From assembly GCA_021604105.1 (NCBI GenBank), contig BQIW01000002.1, positions 1-64,000 of the forward strand: a stretch of DNA of 64,000 bases, written 5' to 3'. Shown piece after piece: positions 15,572-24,884 of the stretch (position 1 is its first letter; each line of letters opens with the position of its first letter). A model generated the notes under the pieces. The model ran no database searches, was not told where the DNA came from, and was given only the letters and a program-made list of their open reading frames with translations. The translations under genes and the position numbers were made by a program. This DNA is from Nitrospirales bacterium. GTDB taxonomy: Bacteria > Nitrospirota > Nitrospiria > Nitrospirales > UBA8639.

Positions 15572-16231
15572 ATGAATTCGCCATCTTCGCACCTTGCCAT
15601 AGGTTCAAATGTAATTTGGTTGACCTTTCCCTCCACACCTGAGAAATTGTTAATCCAAACCTATTTATTGGGCCTAGGAGCGGATCACTCCCTCCTCTGT
15701 GCCCTTCCCAAAGATCCGGCACTCAGCAATCTAAGATGTGGGATTCCTTGTAAAGGTCGTTCATGTATCGATGAAGACATTTATGAATTTGAAACAGTCA
15801 TCCAAGAAATTCTCACACAGCCTACGGCTATTCGATTAGCTGCCCCATCTAACGTGTCACGTCAACATCCTCGTTCATTTCCACGGTTGACGGTCAATTT
15901 GACTGGAGCCGTTCGCCCCCTCAGTGACAAGGGAAAAATCCTTGCCGTGCTACCGGTTCACCTCAGCAATCTTTCCCCGACAGGTTGCCAGTTTCGTGTC
16001 GCCCCTTCCGCCTGGCCACTTGTTTCCTCCTCACATCTCCACATCAATTGTCGTTTGCCGGGATTCAACCATTTTTCCAAATTTTCGGGATCTATTGAAT
16101 GGGTTGACCCCACGACGGATTTAATCATTGGTACCAAGTTTTTATTTACCTCTACTCAAGACCCCGCCAATCAGGATGTCATGCGGTGGTATACATCTCA
16201 ACAAGCCAATCTGATAAATACCACAGCGTAA
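15572..16231 (+). CDS. PilZ-domain c-di-GMP-binding protein (YcgR-like)
   Basis: 219 residues. The N-terminal ~95 residues form a beta-rich module comparable to the YcgR N-terminal domain. A PilZ domain begins with the RxxxR-type motif (RQHPRSFPRLTV, about 93-104) and continues with NLSPTGCQF, the (D/N)xSxxG motif. Together these motifs wrap c-di-GMP. YcgR-type proteins slow flagellar rotation when c-di-GMP is high. The FlgM-like gene lies about 220 bp upstream in the same direction. ATG 15572 has AAAGGAG just upstream. Confidence 0.8.
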   Translation: MNSPSSHLAIGSNVIWLTFPSTPEKLLIQTYLLGLGADHSLLCALPKDPALSNLRCGIPCKGRSCIDEDIYEFETVIQEILTQPTAIRLAAPSNVSRQHPRSFPRLTVNLTGAVRPLSDKGKILAVLPVHLSNLSPTGCQFRVAPSAWPLVSSSHLHINCRLPGFNHFSKFSGSIEWVDPTTDLIIGTKFLFTSTQDPANQDVMRWYTSQQANLINTTA

Positions 16232-16525
16232 CAGGTTATGCCTTCTTTAAGACCTCCCTCATGGCCCTCCCAAAACCCAGTGCCTGGATTCATGCCCATT
16301 CGAATTCCCGGGAATTTTTCTACCTGCCTCTCATCTCGCCCTCTTTGCACGGTATTGATAGCGAATCTCACCAACCCTGATCATTAGTGGCGTTTCACAG
16401 ATTGCCATGGACAGTTGCCTGGAAATAGGTTTCTTATTACAATGTTGTGAATTCCCGCATAATTCGGTTACGGTATTTCATTCTGCAATTTCAGATATTC
16501 TTTCATATTACCCAGGACGTGTCGC

Positions 16526-17602
16526 ATGGCCGAACCCATTAACAACCGAAACATTATCGATATTTCTCCACTTCCTACACCAAAACAGATGCAGAGGACA
16601 CTCCCCTTGCCCGAAAAAACCGGACAGATGGTTCTTCAATCCCGGCAAGCCATTCGAGATATTCTTCATGGACGAGATTCACATCGCTTATTAGTCATTA
16701 TTGGTCCGTGTTCGGTACACGACCCGGAAGCGGCCATTCTCTATGCTGAACGTCTCAAACGGGTCGCTGATCGCATTCAGGAACACGCACTGATCGTTCT
16801 TCGAACCTATTTTGAAAAGCCGCGCACAACGGTGGGCTGGAAAGGACTTATCAACGACCCCCATTTGGATGGCTCCTGCGAAATTGGGGGAGGATTTGAA
16901 CTGGCTCGTTCGATCCTACTCCGGATCAATGATTTAGGATTGCCATGCGCCACGGAATTTTTGGATCCTGTCACGCCCCAATATATATCCGACTTAATTA
17001 GTTGGGCGGCAATTGGAGCCCGAACCACCGAAAGTCAAACCCATAGGGAAATGGCCAGTGGCCTATCCATGCCGGTTGGCCTCAAAAATGGGACGGATGG
17101 AGGGCTACAAGTCGCACTCAATGCCATGATTGCAGCCCGACATCCTCAAAGTTTCATCGGGGTGAACGCCGACGGTCTCACCTCAGTTATCAAGACAAAT
17201 GGCAATCCAGACCGACACCTTGTTCTTCGTGGTGGCGGTGGACGAGTCAATTATAACCCGGAAGATATCTCTGAGGCCGTGCGTTGCTTAATGAATGAAG
17301 GGATCCGTCGCCCGATTATGGTTGACTGCTCTCATGGCAATTCAGAAAAAGATCATACGCGTCAGATTCCCGTGGCTCGATCCGTTATCGAGCAATTCAC
17401 CAAGGGCCAACTTGCCATCATGGGCTTGTTAATTGAGAGTAATCTGAAACAGGGCAATCAAAAATGGGAAGCAGGGAAACCCTTGGAGTGGGGAGTATCA
17501 ATTACGGATGCCTGCATCGGGTGGGAAGAGACAGAACAACTTCTTGACGATTTGTCGGAAGCCATGGATAAGTCGGCTAAAAGCAAGATTTTGACTTCTT
17601 AA
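16526..17602 (+). CDS. aroG: 3-Deoxy-7-phosphoheptulonate synthase (DAHP synthase, AroFGH type)
   Basis: Condenses phosphoenolpyruvate and erythrose 4-phosphate, the entry to the shikimate pathway. The 358-residue length is standard for class I-alpha. Seen: LVIIGPCSVHDPEAA (about 52-66, metal Cys), VLRTYFEKPRTTVGWKG (about 90-106, substrate Arg/Lys), IGARTTESQTHREMASG, GLKNGTDG, and VDCSHGNSEK with the metal-binding His region. These are all hallmark blocks. Paralogue identity (F, G or H) and the feedback amino acid cannot be read from sequence here. AGGA precedes ATG 16526. The 294-bp upstream spacer has no other gene. Confidence 0.95.
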   Translation: MAEPINNRNIIDISPLPTPKQMQRTLPLPEKTGQMVLQSRQAIRDILHGRDSHRLLVIIGPCSVHDPEAAILYAERLKRVADRIQEHALIVLRTYFEKPRTTVGWKGLINDPHLDGSCEIGGGFELARSILLRINDLGLPCATEFLDPVTPQYISDLISWAAIGARTTESQTHREMASGLSMPVGLKNGTDGGLQVALNAMIAARHPQSFIGVNADGLTSVIKTNGNPDRHLVLRGGGGRVNYNPEDISEAVRCLMNEGIRRPIMVDCSHGNSEKDHTRQIPVARSVIEQFTKGQLAIMGLLIESNLKQGNQKWEAGKPLEWGVSITDACIGWEETEQLLDDLSEAMDKSAKSKILTS

Positions 17603-17824
17603 CCGATTTATTGTTCCTTGATGAGTATCGAGAATCTTCATGAGCCCTCTTAGTTACTCATGACACCTACCCCCATTTTATAAACGGGCGTTTCAATCCA
17701 AACCCTCACATACCCCCCACAGGCCTCGATTCCGGATAATAATGAAACACCGTGATTCCGGAGAATTAATAAAGAAAATTTCATTAGATGAAGCCTTCGG
17801 TAAACAAGCTAAAGGTATGGAAGC

Positions 17825-18310
17825 TTAAGAATTGGAGGATAAATCAGGGAGGGGTTGAATTTTAGAACCGCTTGTTTCATGCGTATTCTCATGAGTATGG
17901 CAACCTAAATGGTGGCATAACCTTCGATTCCAAAACCCGGCCAGTGCGATCATGGAGGCACCAACCACATCAAAAACCATCTCTACCCCACCGCCTGATT
18001 CAATCAAAAGATGAGCGGTCATTAAAACCATAAGTCCGCAAGCCGTCAATAGAGCAGGACGGCCATCTCGATGCCTAGGATAGGTCACCAGCAATCCAAA
18101 GCCTGCCAACAAGGCAATCACCCCCAAAAATATCCATTCAGTAGTATCGGCCCAAAAGACTCCTATCATTCCATCAAGACCATCCCAAGAATGTGCAGCT
18201 ATGACGGGAAGGGCCAGCAATGCCAAAGGTGTCAAAGCGCAGTGCACAGCACATACCAGAGAAGCGATAGAGCCAGCTTTTGAAAGCCTTGGTCCAAGAG
18301 TTTTTATCAT
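17825..18310 (-). CDS. MerC-domain inner-membrane protein
   Basis: 161 residues with four predicted membrane helices. The first carries CAVHCALTPLALLALP, the cysteine-pair signature of MerC-type mercury or metal carriers. A His-rich C-terminal tail (CHHLGCHTHENTHE) could bind metal. There is no merA or merR nearby. The gene starts 12 bp after the stop of a Fur-family regulator, so the two are almost certainly co-transcribed and the protein probably handles the metal sensed by that regulator. Confidence 0.8.
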   Translation of the reverse strand: MIKTLGPRLSKAGSIASLVCAVHCALTPLALLALPVIAAHSWDGLDGMIGVFWADTTEWIFLGVIALLAGFGLLVTYPRHRDGRPALLTACGLMVLMTAHLLIESGGGVEMVFDVVGASMIALAGFWNRRLCHHLGCHTHENTHETSGSKIQPLPDLSSNS

Positions 18311-18322
18311 CTTATTGGTATT

Positions 18323-18751
18323 TTATTGGCACTGTGGACACAATCCTGTGAACTCCAAGGTATGATCATCCACGATAAATTGTGTCCGTTGTTCAATCAA
18401 TTTTGTGATTTTTTTTAACGGGCATAACAACAAATCCTCGATCTGACCACAGATCTGACAACGAATATGATGATGATGTTCGCGCCCTTCTTTAAGTTCA
18501 TATCTTGCGAGACCTTCCTGGTGAAGGTCTAATTGGAGCACCAGACCTAAGTCTTTCAGCACATGCAGGGTTCGGTACACAGTCACTAGATCAATTGCCA
18601 CTTTTTCCTGGTGCAATTGTTCAAAAATTTCAGTAGCGCTTATTGGATGGCGAGTCCTTTGCAATAACGCAAGGACGGCTTGGCGAGTACGGGTCATGCG
18701 TCGCCCTGTGGCTCGCAGATCTTTTTTGATGTTAGGTTCCAATTTTAACAA
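18323..18751 (-). CDS. Fur-family metalloregulator (Zur/Fur type)
   Basis: 142 residues. The N-terminal winged helix has TRTRQAVLALLQ and VAIDLVTVYRTLHVLKDLGL (recognition helix). The dimerisation domain shows the metal cluster HHHHIRCQICGQIEDL (about 92-107) and the second Cys pair GLCPQCQ at the C-terminus, forming the structural CxxC...CxxC zinc site. The His-rich run fits the Zur or Fur sensory site; which metal is sensed cannot be decided. A TTGCAA-N5-TTGCAA palindrome lies 30 bp upstream of the start, and a near copy precedes a TonB-receptor operon at 24.9 kb, so autoregulation and control of that operon are likely. Confidence 0.9.
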   Translation of the reverse strand: MLKLEPNIKKDLRATGRRMTRTRQAVLALLQRTRHPISATEIFEQLHQEKVAIDLVTVYRTLHVLKDLGLVLQLDLHQEGLARYELKEGREHHHHIRCQICGQIEDLLLCPLKKITKLIEQRTQFIVDDHTLEFTGLCPQCQ

Positions 18752-18780
18752 GAGGTGTAGGCCTGATTGAAAAATTTCTT

Positions 18781-18799
18781 ATTGCAAGTTTATTGCAAT
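18781..18799. promoter_or_regulatory. Putative Fur/Zur-type operator, regulator copy
   Basis: ATTGCAAGTTTATTGCAAT: two TTGCAA hexamers with starts 11 bp apart, 30 bp before the regulator's start codon. It differs at two of 19 bases from the site at 24885-24903. Spacing and symmetry suit a Fur-family dimer site, but the sequence is not the classical Fur box. Confidence 0.65.
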
Positions 18800-19049
18800 T
18801 ACCATATCGGCATCTGATTGTCAATTACGAGGCGCAGGAAAACCGATTCAAAACTTCTCTTCATTGAGAAAGATTCTCGGCCTCATATTGATCGCATAAA
18901 AAACCATTTACGAATTGAGCTCTCAAGTATTGATTTGGACCTGGGAAATTCCAGAAGAAAGGTTGGAAGATGTTTTAGGTGGGAATTCTTAAAAAACTCA
19001 ACCTCATTTATCGCGACTAGCGGAAGGGCTCTTACCCGTGTAAAAAGCT
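18800..19049. other. Spacer between the Fur-family gene and the Pal-like gene, no gene recognised
   Basis: No frame with a start signal and no known family. Any plus-strand transcript from the operator region would enter this stretch, but I see nothing it would encode. Confidence 0.4.
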
Positions 19050-19604
19050 TTACTCCAATAGCAAGTCAGCACGTCGGTTAAATTGATGGCATTGATGTTC
19101 GTCATCAACCTCACATAGAACCAAGGTATTCCCAAAGGAAACCACATCAAGACGTTTACGTGAAATTCCTAAATTAGCCAGATATTCTTTGACGGCCTTT
19201 GCTCGTCGTACCCCTAGAACCATATTATAACTTTCTGTTCCACGTGCATCCGTATGTCCCTCAATTATGAGTTCATAATTTTGAAAACGATTCATCCAAC
19301 TAGCCGTGGCATCCAGACGATCTTGAACTTCTGATGAAATTTCCCAACTATCGAAGGGAAAGTACACTGTAGGAAAAGGATCTATTGAGGGCTTTTCACG
19401 AGATATTCCCGTCTTCGGGCCCTGAGGAATGCTCATGAGTTGGGAAAGTGACGAGGAACCTTCAGCTTCCGCGGTCGAAAGAGAGGTCAAAGTGGCCGGT
19501 GGTGGCCCTGAAGTCAAGACATTAAAAGACTGATCAGTCATTGAAAGCGATTCACATCCCCATGTTGCACATACTAGAAGGATTCCAAGAAATCGTAACA
19601 ACAT
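19050..19604 (-). CDS. OmpA-domain (Pal-like) outer-membrane lipoprotein
   Basis: 184 residues. The signal peptide ends in a lipobox with Cys17 (LVCATWGC). A Ser/Thr/Pro linker of about 65 residues precedes an OmpA-like peptidoglycan-binding domain: VYFPFDSWEI, LIIEGHTDARGTESYNMVLG and VRRAKAVKEYL, the diaminopimelate-contacting region of Pal. The ending FNRRADLLLE corresponds to the NRRV strand. It should anchor the outer membrane to the cell wall. No tol genes are adjacent, so it may be a Pal paralogue rather than the Tol-system one. Confidence 0.85.
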   Translation of the reverse strand: MLLRFLGILLVCATWGCESLSMTDQSFNVLTSGPPPATLTSLSTAEAEGSSSLSQLMSIPQGPKTGISREKPSIDPFPTVYFPFDSWEISSEVQDRLDATASWMNRFQNYELIIEGHTDARGTESYNMVLGVRRAKAVKEYLANLGISRKRLDVVSFGNTLVLCEVDDEHQCHQFNRRADLLLE

Positions 19605-19876
19605 ATCTAAACGCCCTCCTTTTTTCTATTATTTTCGGCAACGCACCCTCAAGACTTAAGATTTTAAGATGATAGTCATTTTTTACATGGCCTATCTGAA
19701 CCCATGTACCAATGATTTTAGGAGAAAAGCCCGATCACCACCCCGAAGAATTCCACAACCCTTTTCAGGAATTACCGGGTAATAAAATCAGATTGTTTTT
19801 AAATGCAGGACAGAAAAGCACATGGAAGGTTCAACCCCGGAGGACAAGGCCCCAAGTAACGGTAGGGACTTTCTAC

Positions 19877-20065
19877 TTATGGGTGATTCAACAGGTCATT
19901 CTTCAATGGAGCCGATAAAAAAGCATGGTTTAGCCCCGAAAGACCATCAAACACATTAGTGCCTAAGGCCTGAAGAGATCCGACAATGACCATGCCGATT
20001 AAACTTAGAAGTAGGGCATATTCCAGCATTGCCGCCCCATGCTCTTTGGAAAAAAAACTACCCAT
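19877..20065 (-). CDS. Flp-family type IVb pilin
   Basis: 62 residues: a short positive leader, then GAAMLEYALLLSLIGMVIVG, the Flp pilin signature with prepilin cleavage after Gly and the conserved Glu-Tyr pair, then a short variable tail. Mature Flp subunits form tight-adherence pili. An AAGGAGGTT Shine-Dalgarno lies ahead of ATG 20065. No tad/cpa assembly genes are in the window, so this is an isolated pilin gene served by machinery elsewhere, or a paralogue. Confidence 0.85.
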   Translation of the reverse strand: MGSFFSKEHGAAMLEYALLLSLIGMVIVGSLQALGTNVFDGLSGLNHAFLSAPLKNDLLNHP

Positions 20066-20596
20066 TTTCGTAACCTCCTTCTAAACCACTTTTTCTCTGT
20101 TGTAGGAGTTGTTGTATCCAATCCATTATGCAAATGGTAAACCGAACACCAAGGACACTGCCTTTCCATCAATTCCCCTTGCTTGTCTGAATGCTTTTCT
20201 CCGACCTAGTCCTTACGGGGAAGACATTAAAACAGCTTTCCTTTTCTCTTTTGGCAAACACCTCGACGCATCCAGGGATCACACAGATAAGCCCACCAAC
20301 ATCTAAAAAGAAGTTTCTGATAGTCAATAAAACAGCCACAGAAACTGTTAACGAACATGACGAATTGGGAAAAATTCCCCCCAAAAGCCTGGTAGAGACC
20401 CACGAGTTCACGCCACAGGGTCCTCGGCGCCGACCTTGGTAGATAAAAGGGTTTGAAATAAGAGCAAAAGACATAAAAAAATGAATAAAAGTTGATAATC
20501 TCTCATAGCAAATTGAAATTCGTAGGATGAACTCTGAAACTCCGTGAATTTTGTGGACACGAAAAAAAATACTGAAAATGTACTTAAGGAGGTGTC
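20066..20596. other. 530-bp stretch without a convincing gene
   Basis: On the minus strand a frame begins MRDYQLLFIFLCLLLLFQTL near 20506, looks like a signal peptide, then stops at 20408. A neighbouring frame continues for ~80 residues without recognisable features, so this could be a frameshifted exported protein. The right end abuts an IS3-family remnant. Confidence 0.35.
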
Positions 20597-20843
20597 TATG
20601 AGCAGAACAGGCTGGTGGTTAACGTGAAAGCGGTGCATCAACCCAGTCAGCCAGCAGACTTAGCCCACGGGTTCATGCGGCTCTGAAGACCAATGGAATG
20701 ATCCCAGCAACCATTGGGTGGCCCAACTGATACACCGGCATGGAGTGACCTTCCGGCACGAGCGAAAATTCCGGGCGAAGGCCAACTCCAGGCATCAGCA
20801 TTCCGTCGCTGACAACTTGTTCGAACAGCAGTTTACGGTATGA
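20597..20843 (+). pseudogene. IS3-family transposase (OrfB) fragment
   Basis: Pieces of the OrfB N-terminal region survive in different frames: PRVHAALKTNGM, then NHWVAQLIHRHGVTFRHE and RKFRAKANSRH, then VADNLFEQQFTV. Together they match the segment just before the DDE core, with several frameshifts and stops. The DDE domain itself is missing. A strong Shine-Dalgarno-like AAGGAGGT lies just upstream, but no intact product can be made. Confidence 0.65.
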
Positions 20844-21064
20844 AGATCCAACCCCTGGTGGGTGTCAGGATGATGGTGATCCTTCAGAGAATTAAATATC
20901 TCTTGTCTTTGATTGGGGAAACATTCTTGTGGTATTTCTCCTCCGTCCCATCCAGGATTCAAGTGATTCATGAGCTCTAAGAAATACACAGAAATGCTGG
21001 ACAGATGAGTCAGTCGATTTTTTAATGTCCGACGGCCTCAAAACAAAGCCAATTAAATACAAAA

Positions 21065-21466
21065 ATGCTGAGGGTTAGATCAAGGCTGTCAACATCAGAA
21101 CAATTGTTAGCAATCTTCGCTGATCAGGAAAATCAAACACTGGGAATGGAACAGAAAAAAGACAGTTTCATCGGCCGGGTCAGAAAAACCATGCGTGCAA
21201 TCACGAGGAAGAACGTCAAGAGATTCAATGATTTGTTATCTCAAACAATTGAATCACAACCCAATCAACCACAAAGAAAAAAAATACCCTATACTTTTAC
21301 GTCTCAAATAAAGGTTATCCAAGGCTACAACATGGACGCATTGGTTGCGGAAAAAAGCTCTTCTCAGGACTCTACAACACCATTGGACCATTCACACCTA
21401 AAAATCTTGGGAAAAATGATCTGTCCCCCGAACAAAACCTATAGGAGATTAGAAAAGATTTACTGA
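21065..21466 (+). CDS. Doubtful hypothetical ORF
   Basis: A 133-codon open frame rich in Lys, Gln and Ser, with no Shine-Dalgarno at its first ATG and no recognised domain. Its end overlaps the 3' end of the convergent TonB-type gene. An internal ATG at 21146 (MEQKKDSF) is an alternative start. The 20844-21064 stretch before it holds nothing I recognise. Confidence 0.25.
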   Translation: MLRVRSRLSTSEQLLAIFADQENQTLGMEQKKDSFIGRVRKTMRAITRKNVKRFNDLLSQTIESQPNQPQRKKIPYTFTSQIKVIQGYNMDALVAEKSSSQDSTTPLDHSHLKILGKMICPPNKTYRRLEKIY

Positions 21467-21906
21467 GTACGAAAGTGAATACGGAGTGAGACTTCACCAT
21501 CAATAGGTTCATCGCCACTCATTTGAGGCAAAAAGGTCCACTGCTTTAGAGCCAGTATAGAAGCTTGAGTGAGTTCGCGATGTGCCGCAGGTTGAAGAAT
21601 GACCACCGTCACATCTGAATTTTTACTGACCAATATTCGAGCTTTAAGCCAATCATCTAAAATTTGCCCATCTAGGGTAGATGGAATCGTGGGCCAGGGA
21701 GTTCGTTGTGGGACCGGCCCATTTTGTTGATCTTTATTGAGTCGTAGCCCATGGACATGTACCGTGTCGAGAGTTTCCACCTGTACGTCTTCTTCATGGT
21801 CAGATTGATGCGTCGCGAAATCTGATTCGGACGCATAGGAAAGCAATGGACCACTGACAAGCCAGAGCATATGCATGCAGAAACCCAGATTTCTGGAAAC
21901 GCTCAT
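21460..21906 (-). CDS. TonB-type C-terminal domain protein
   Basis: 148 residues from ATG 21906, only four bases after the stop of the TonB-dependent receptor gene. An N-terminal signal segment (MSVSRNLGFCMHMLWLVSG) is followed by an acidic His-containing linker and a C-terminal domain, DWLKARILVSKNSDVTVVIL to WTFLPQMSGDEPIDGEVSL. The pattern (V-x-V-x-x-S, A-x-x-A-L-x-x-W-x-F-x-P) is that of TonB C-termini. It lacks the usual proline-rich spacer, so it may not span the periplasm as true TonB does. It may act as an accessory coupling or sensing partner for the receptor. Confidence 0.65.
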   Translation of the reverse strand: MSVSRNLGFCMHMLWLVSGPLLSYASESDFATHQSDHEEDVQVETLDTVHVHGLRLNKDQQNGPVPQRTPWPTIPSTLDGQILDDWLKARILVSKNSDVTVVILQPAAHRELTQASILALKQWTFLPQMSGDEPIDGEVSLRIHFRTQ

Positions 21907-21910
21907 GGAA

Positions 21911-24355
21911 TTACCCACCAAAAAAGAATTGCCCACGAAAGAAAAAAGAACGGGGCATGTTAGCATGCGCCACACCAAGGCCAATACTCCCCTCCCCATC
22001 ATTTAGAAAGACTTGTTGGTCCAGGAGATTGATGACATCAAACCCCAAAAGCGCTTTATAGTTATCCCAAAGAGGGAGAAGATGTTCGATAGAAAGATTG
22101 TACGTGGTATAGGACGGGCTGTGAGTAGCGTTTGTCTTTCCACCGGGATCGGATGACCGAAGTCCCGATCCGAACAACATTTGTCCGGTAATGGTAGTAT
22201 ACGCAAAAGGGTGATAGGTAAGCACAGCCGAACTTGTAACCAATTGCATATGATCACAATATACTCCGCTGTGAGAATTTATATCATCAATTTCGTTTTG
22301 CTCCAACAAAAAATAACCTGACTGTAGTTTTTTCCCTCGACACTGACCCCAAGCGACATTACCGCGCCCGTACAGGTTTTCTAAAAATTTAGCCTTAACC
22401 GTCAAATCGACCCCCCGCTGCCAGCCCCGCTTAAACGCAAAATAATTAAGAAGCGGAGTAGTCCCGAATTGGCCCGCATCTGATAGATTTTTATTCAATT
22501 TATAATAACCGGTTAATTCTATGGCCAAGGAATCCCCTAAGGCATGAGCAGAGCCGACTTCGAAATAATGCGCTCGTTCGGGTTCCACGGTTCGATTAGT
22601 CAAGTTTTCTGGTTGTGCGGTAGTACCCAGGGTATTCAGCTGAAGGAAAGGAACGGATTCAAGATTTGGAGGAGTAAATAATCTTCCATAAAAGGCATGA
22701 AAGACATGATTTGGAGTCATGGCATACGTGGCTCCTACCCGTGGACTTATTTGCCCATCATTGGTCAAGGCCTGGATTTGATCGAAGCGAACGCCCAGAT
22801 TAAAGGTCCATTGAGCCCAGGGGGTCCATTGATCTTGGATCCAGAACTCCTCGCGCCATCCAATGGTACGATTATCGGCATTTCGAGAAATGACTCCCCC
22901 TATGGGATCGCCTGCTCCATCCCTCAAAAAAGCCGATAGCCGGGTTTTATTGACAGCCTGGGTCCTTTGAATCTGAAATCCCGTTTTTATTAAATGGTCA
23001 GGATTTAATCGATGACTGTAATCTAACCGTATCCCGCCAGCATAGGCCCACCGGTCCTGATCGCTTGCTGAAAAAGGCTCGTCAGTATCTTGCGTATAGG
23101 ATAGGGCATTAAAAGGGTCGGTCTGGAAGGTGGCTCGGGAATGCTGAAAAAACCCAGACATACTGAGAAACTGATCCTGACCCCAATCATGCCGCCAAAC
23201 CAGGTGTGAATATTGATTGTTCTCCTTCTGGTATTCATCAATATGTTGGGAACCAACCGGTTCAAAACCCGGATCAGTCTCTTGGATAAGCCCGACAATA
23301 GTGGGATTTGCCACTAGCCCTGGTTTTGTTGGAATTTGAAATTTGGCCACTGAGTTTAGAAATAGCCACGTCACGGTATTCTGATTATCGATTTGCAAGT
23401 CCCCCCGCACCATAGTTTGATTTTGGTTACTTTGATCATGAAAAATCGTTTTTCCCAAGGTCGGAGGGTTAATCCCTCGGTTTGTGGATGTAAAGCTATT
23501 TTGCAGATAGTAGCGAAAGCTTGATCCTACCGTACCCCCATACTCAAAAGCCGGATTAATGGTTTCATTCGAACCTCCAAAATATTGGACAGACCCAAAG
23601 CCAGGCTTGGTCCCGCTTTTGGTGGTCACGTCGATAACGGCTGCGGTTTTATTCCCGAATTGCGCCTCCGGTCCACCTAAAATAATGTCTGCACGCTCCC
23701 AGGTTCGTGGAGAAATGACATCCGTAAACACCGAAGAGACGGTATCGGGAATCGGAACACCATCAACCCGGAATTGGTAATTGGCGTGATCTTGACGAAT
23801 GTGTACTTGTTTCAGTCCCCCATCTACCGCACTGGGAAGGGTTAAAAGCAGATCATTAAGAGCAATATTATTCCCTCGGGGTAATTCCTCGATATCCTTG
23901 CGACTCACCGAATAGGATTCTCCCGAGAGCCGATGCTGAATAGGCGGCAAAGAGGCCACAATCTCAAGAGAAAGCTCCTGACGATGTGCCAGGGTTAACT
24001 TGACCTCAAGTAATGGATCCTTTTCAATCTTAAGAATCGTTGATTCGCTCGATAGGTCTGACTGAATTGCTCGAATAGAATAAACACCAGACTCAGGAGG
24101 AGCTAAAATAAACTCACCCTCTTCATTTGTCACTTGAGTCTCAATGATCGAGCCTTCTTGATCCCGCAATTCTACTGTTGCCTGAGGAACACGGCGAAGA
24201 TCCTCATATTGCACTAAACCGGTTACAATCCAGACCTTTTTGTTATTGTCTTTTTCCAGAGCTTGAACAAGGCTAACATCGACAAACGTCCCCAATCCGA
24301 AAATCCAGAGAACAAGTCCACACCACTCCCCCCATTTACCATTCCCAGTCAACAT
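21911..24355 (-). CDS. TonB-dependent outer-membrane receptor with N-terminal CarboxypepD-like domain
   Basis: 814 residues. After a signal peptide (about 1-35) comes a carboxypeptidase-regulatory-like beta sandwich (WIVTGLVQYEDLRRVPQATV to about 125). A plug domain follows (DIEELPRGNNIALNDLLLTL to VIDVTTKSGTKPGFG, about 155-250), then a 22-strand barrel ending in alternating aromatics (SFFFRGQFFFGG). It imports a scarce ligand using the proton-motive force. It is second in an apparent operon: a His-rich exported protein lies upstream and the TonB-type protein follows. A Fur-family-type box in front of the operon points to a metal or metal chelate, with zinc or iron both open. No periplasmic transporter is adjacent. 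Confidence 0.9.
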   Translation of the reverse strand: MLTGNGKWGEWCGLVLWIFGLGTFVDVSLVQALEKDNNKKVWIVTGLVQYEDLRRVPQATVELRDQEGSIIETQVTNEEGEFILAPPESGVYSIRAIQSDLSSESTILKIEKDPLLEVKLTLAHRQELSLEIVASLPPIQHRLSGESYSVSRKDIEELPRGNNIALNDLLLTLPSAVDGGLKQVHIRQDHANYQFRVDGVPIPDTVSSVFTDVISPRTWERADIILGGPEAQFGNKTAAVIDVTTKSGTKPGFGSVQYFGGSNETINPAFEYGGTVGSSFRYYLQNSFTSTNRGINPPTLGKTIFHDQSNQNQTMVRGDLQIDNQNTVTWLFLNSVAKFQIPTKPGLVANPTIVGLIQETDPGFEPVGSQHIDEYQKENNQYSHLVWRHDWGQDQFLSMSGFFQHSRATFQTDPFNALSYTQDTDEPFSASDQDRWAYAGGIRLDYSHRLNPDHLIKTGFQIQRTQAVNKTRLSAFLRDGAGDPIGGVISRNADNRTIGWREEFWIQDQWTPWAQWTFNLGVRFDQIQALTNDGQISPRVGATYAMTPNHVFHAFYGRLFTPPNLESVPFLQLNTLGTTAQPENLTNRTVEPERAHYFEVGSAHALGDSLAIELTGYYKLNKNLSDAGQFGTTPLLNYFAFKRGWQRGVDLTVKAKFLENLYGRGNVAWGQCRGKKLQSGYFLLEQNEIDDINSHSGVYCDHMQLVTSSAVLTYHPFAYTTITGQMLFGSGLRSSDPGGKTNATHSPSYTTYNLSIEHLLPLWDNYKALLGFDVINLLDQQVFLNDGEGSIGLGVAHANMPRSFFFRGQFFFGG

Positions 24356-24483
24356 TCAGCTCCCCCCAGCATCTAACAATCGATTAGCCGGATGTCTCCC
24401 CTCTCGTCATTCACAAGCACCCTTCCGTTTGGAAGTCTGCGAAAGGATGAATCGACGGTGAAAGACAGTTGTAAAAAATAAAA

Positions 24484-24825
24484 TTAGGAGAAAAAAGAAG
24501 CTGGAGGACCGCGTGGGTTACCGAGGGAAAGGGCGAGAGACGTATACGTCTCATCTCGATCAAGGGAAAAGAAACCGGCAACGAAAAACCAATGGGATAA
24601 ACCCGAGGCCTCCCAAATTAAGGAATTGGAAGTATGGTGTTGTACCCATTGGCATACATCATCATCAGAATGCTGATGCCCATCATAATCCACCTCAGCA
24701 AATACATGATGGATTCCTAAGGCCTGCACAAGCGGCATTGAACTCAACAACACCAAAGCAAGTGCTAGGACCAAGCTAAAATTACATTGAAAGATGAGAG
24801 GTGGCGATTTTCGAATCATGAACAT
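24484..24825 (-). CDS. His-rich small exported protein
   Basis: About 113 residues from ATG 24825 (or 24819). A signal or membrane helix (SLVLALALVLLSSMPLVQAL) precedes a metal-binding-looking stretch, IHHVFAEVDYDGHQHSDDD and VCQWVQHHTSNSL, with six His, one Cys and several Asp. I recall similar short His-rich proteins next to TonB receptors, but cannot name a family with certainty. The long upstream open frame crosses the operator and is not coding. The gene is first in the operon and 60 bp downstream of the 24885-24903 box, so metal-controlled expression is expected. Confidence 0.65.
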   Translation of the reverse strand: MFMIRKSPPLIFQCNFSLVLALALVLLSSMPLVQALGIHHVFAEVDYDGHQHSDDDVCQWVQHHTSNSLIWEASGLSHWFFVAGFFSLDRDETYTSLALSLGNPRGPPASFFS

Positions 24826-24884
24826 TTTTGCCAAGTAAATCCTTGCGGCAAAAATACCAAAGGCCCTTAGGCGTGTCAACATTA

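Noticed and set aside
17639-17664. Terminator after DAHP synthase (TCATGAG ... CTCATGA)
   Set aside because: Seven-base arms with a 12-base loop and no T-tract; too weak to call.
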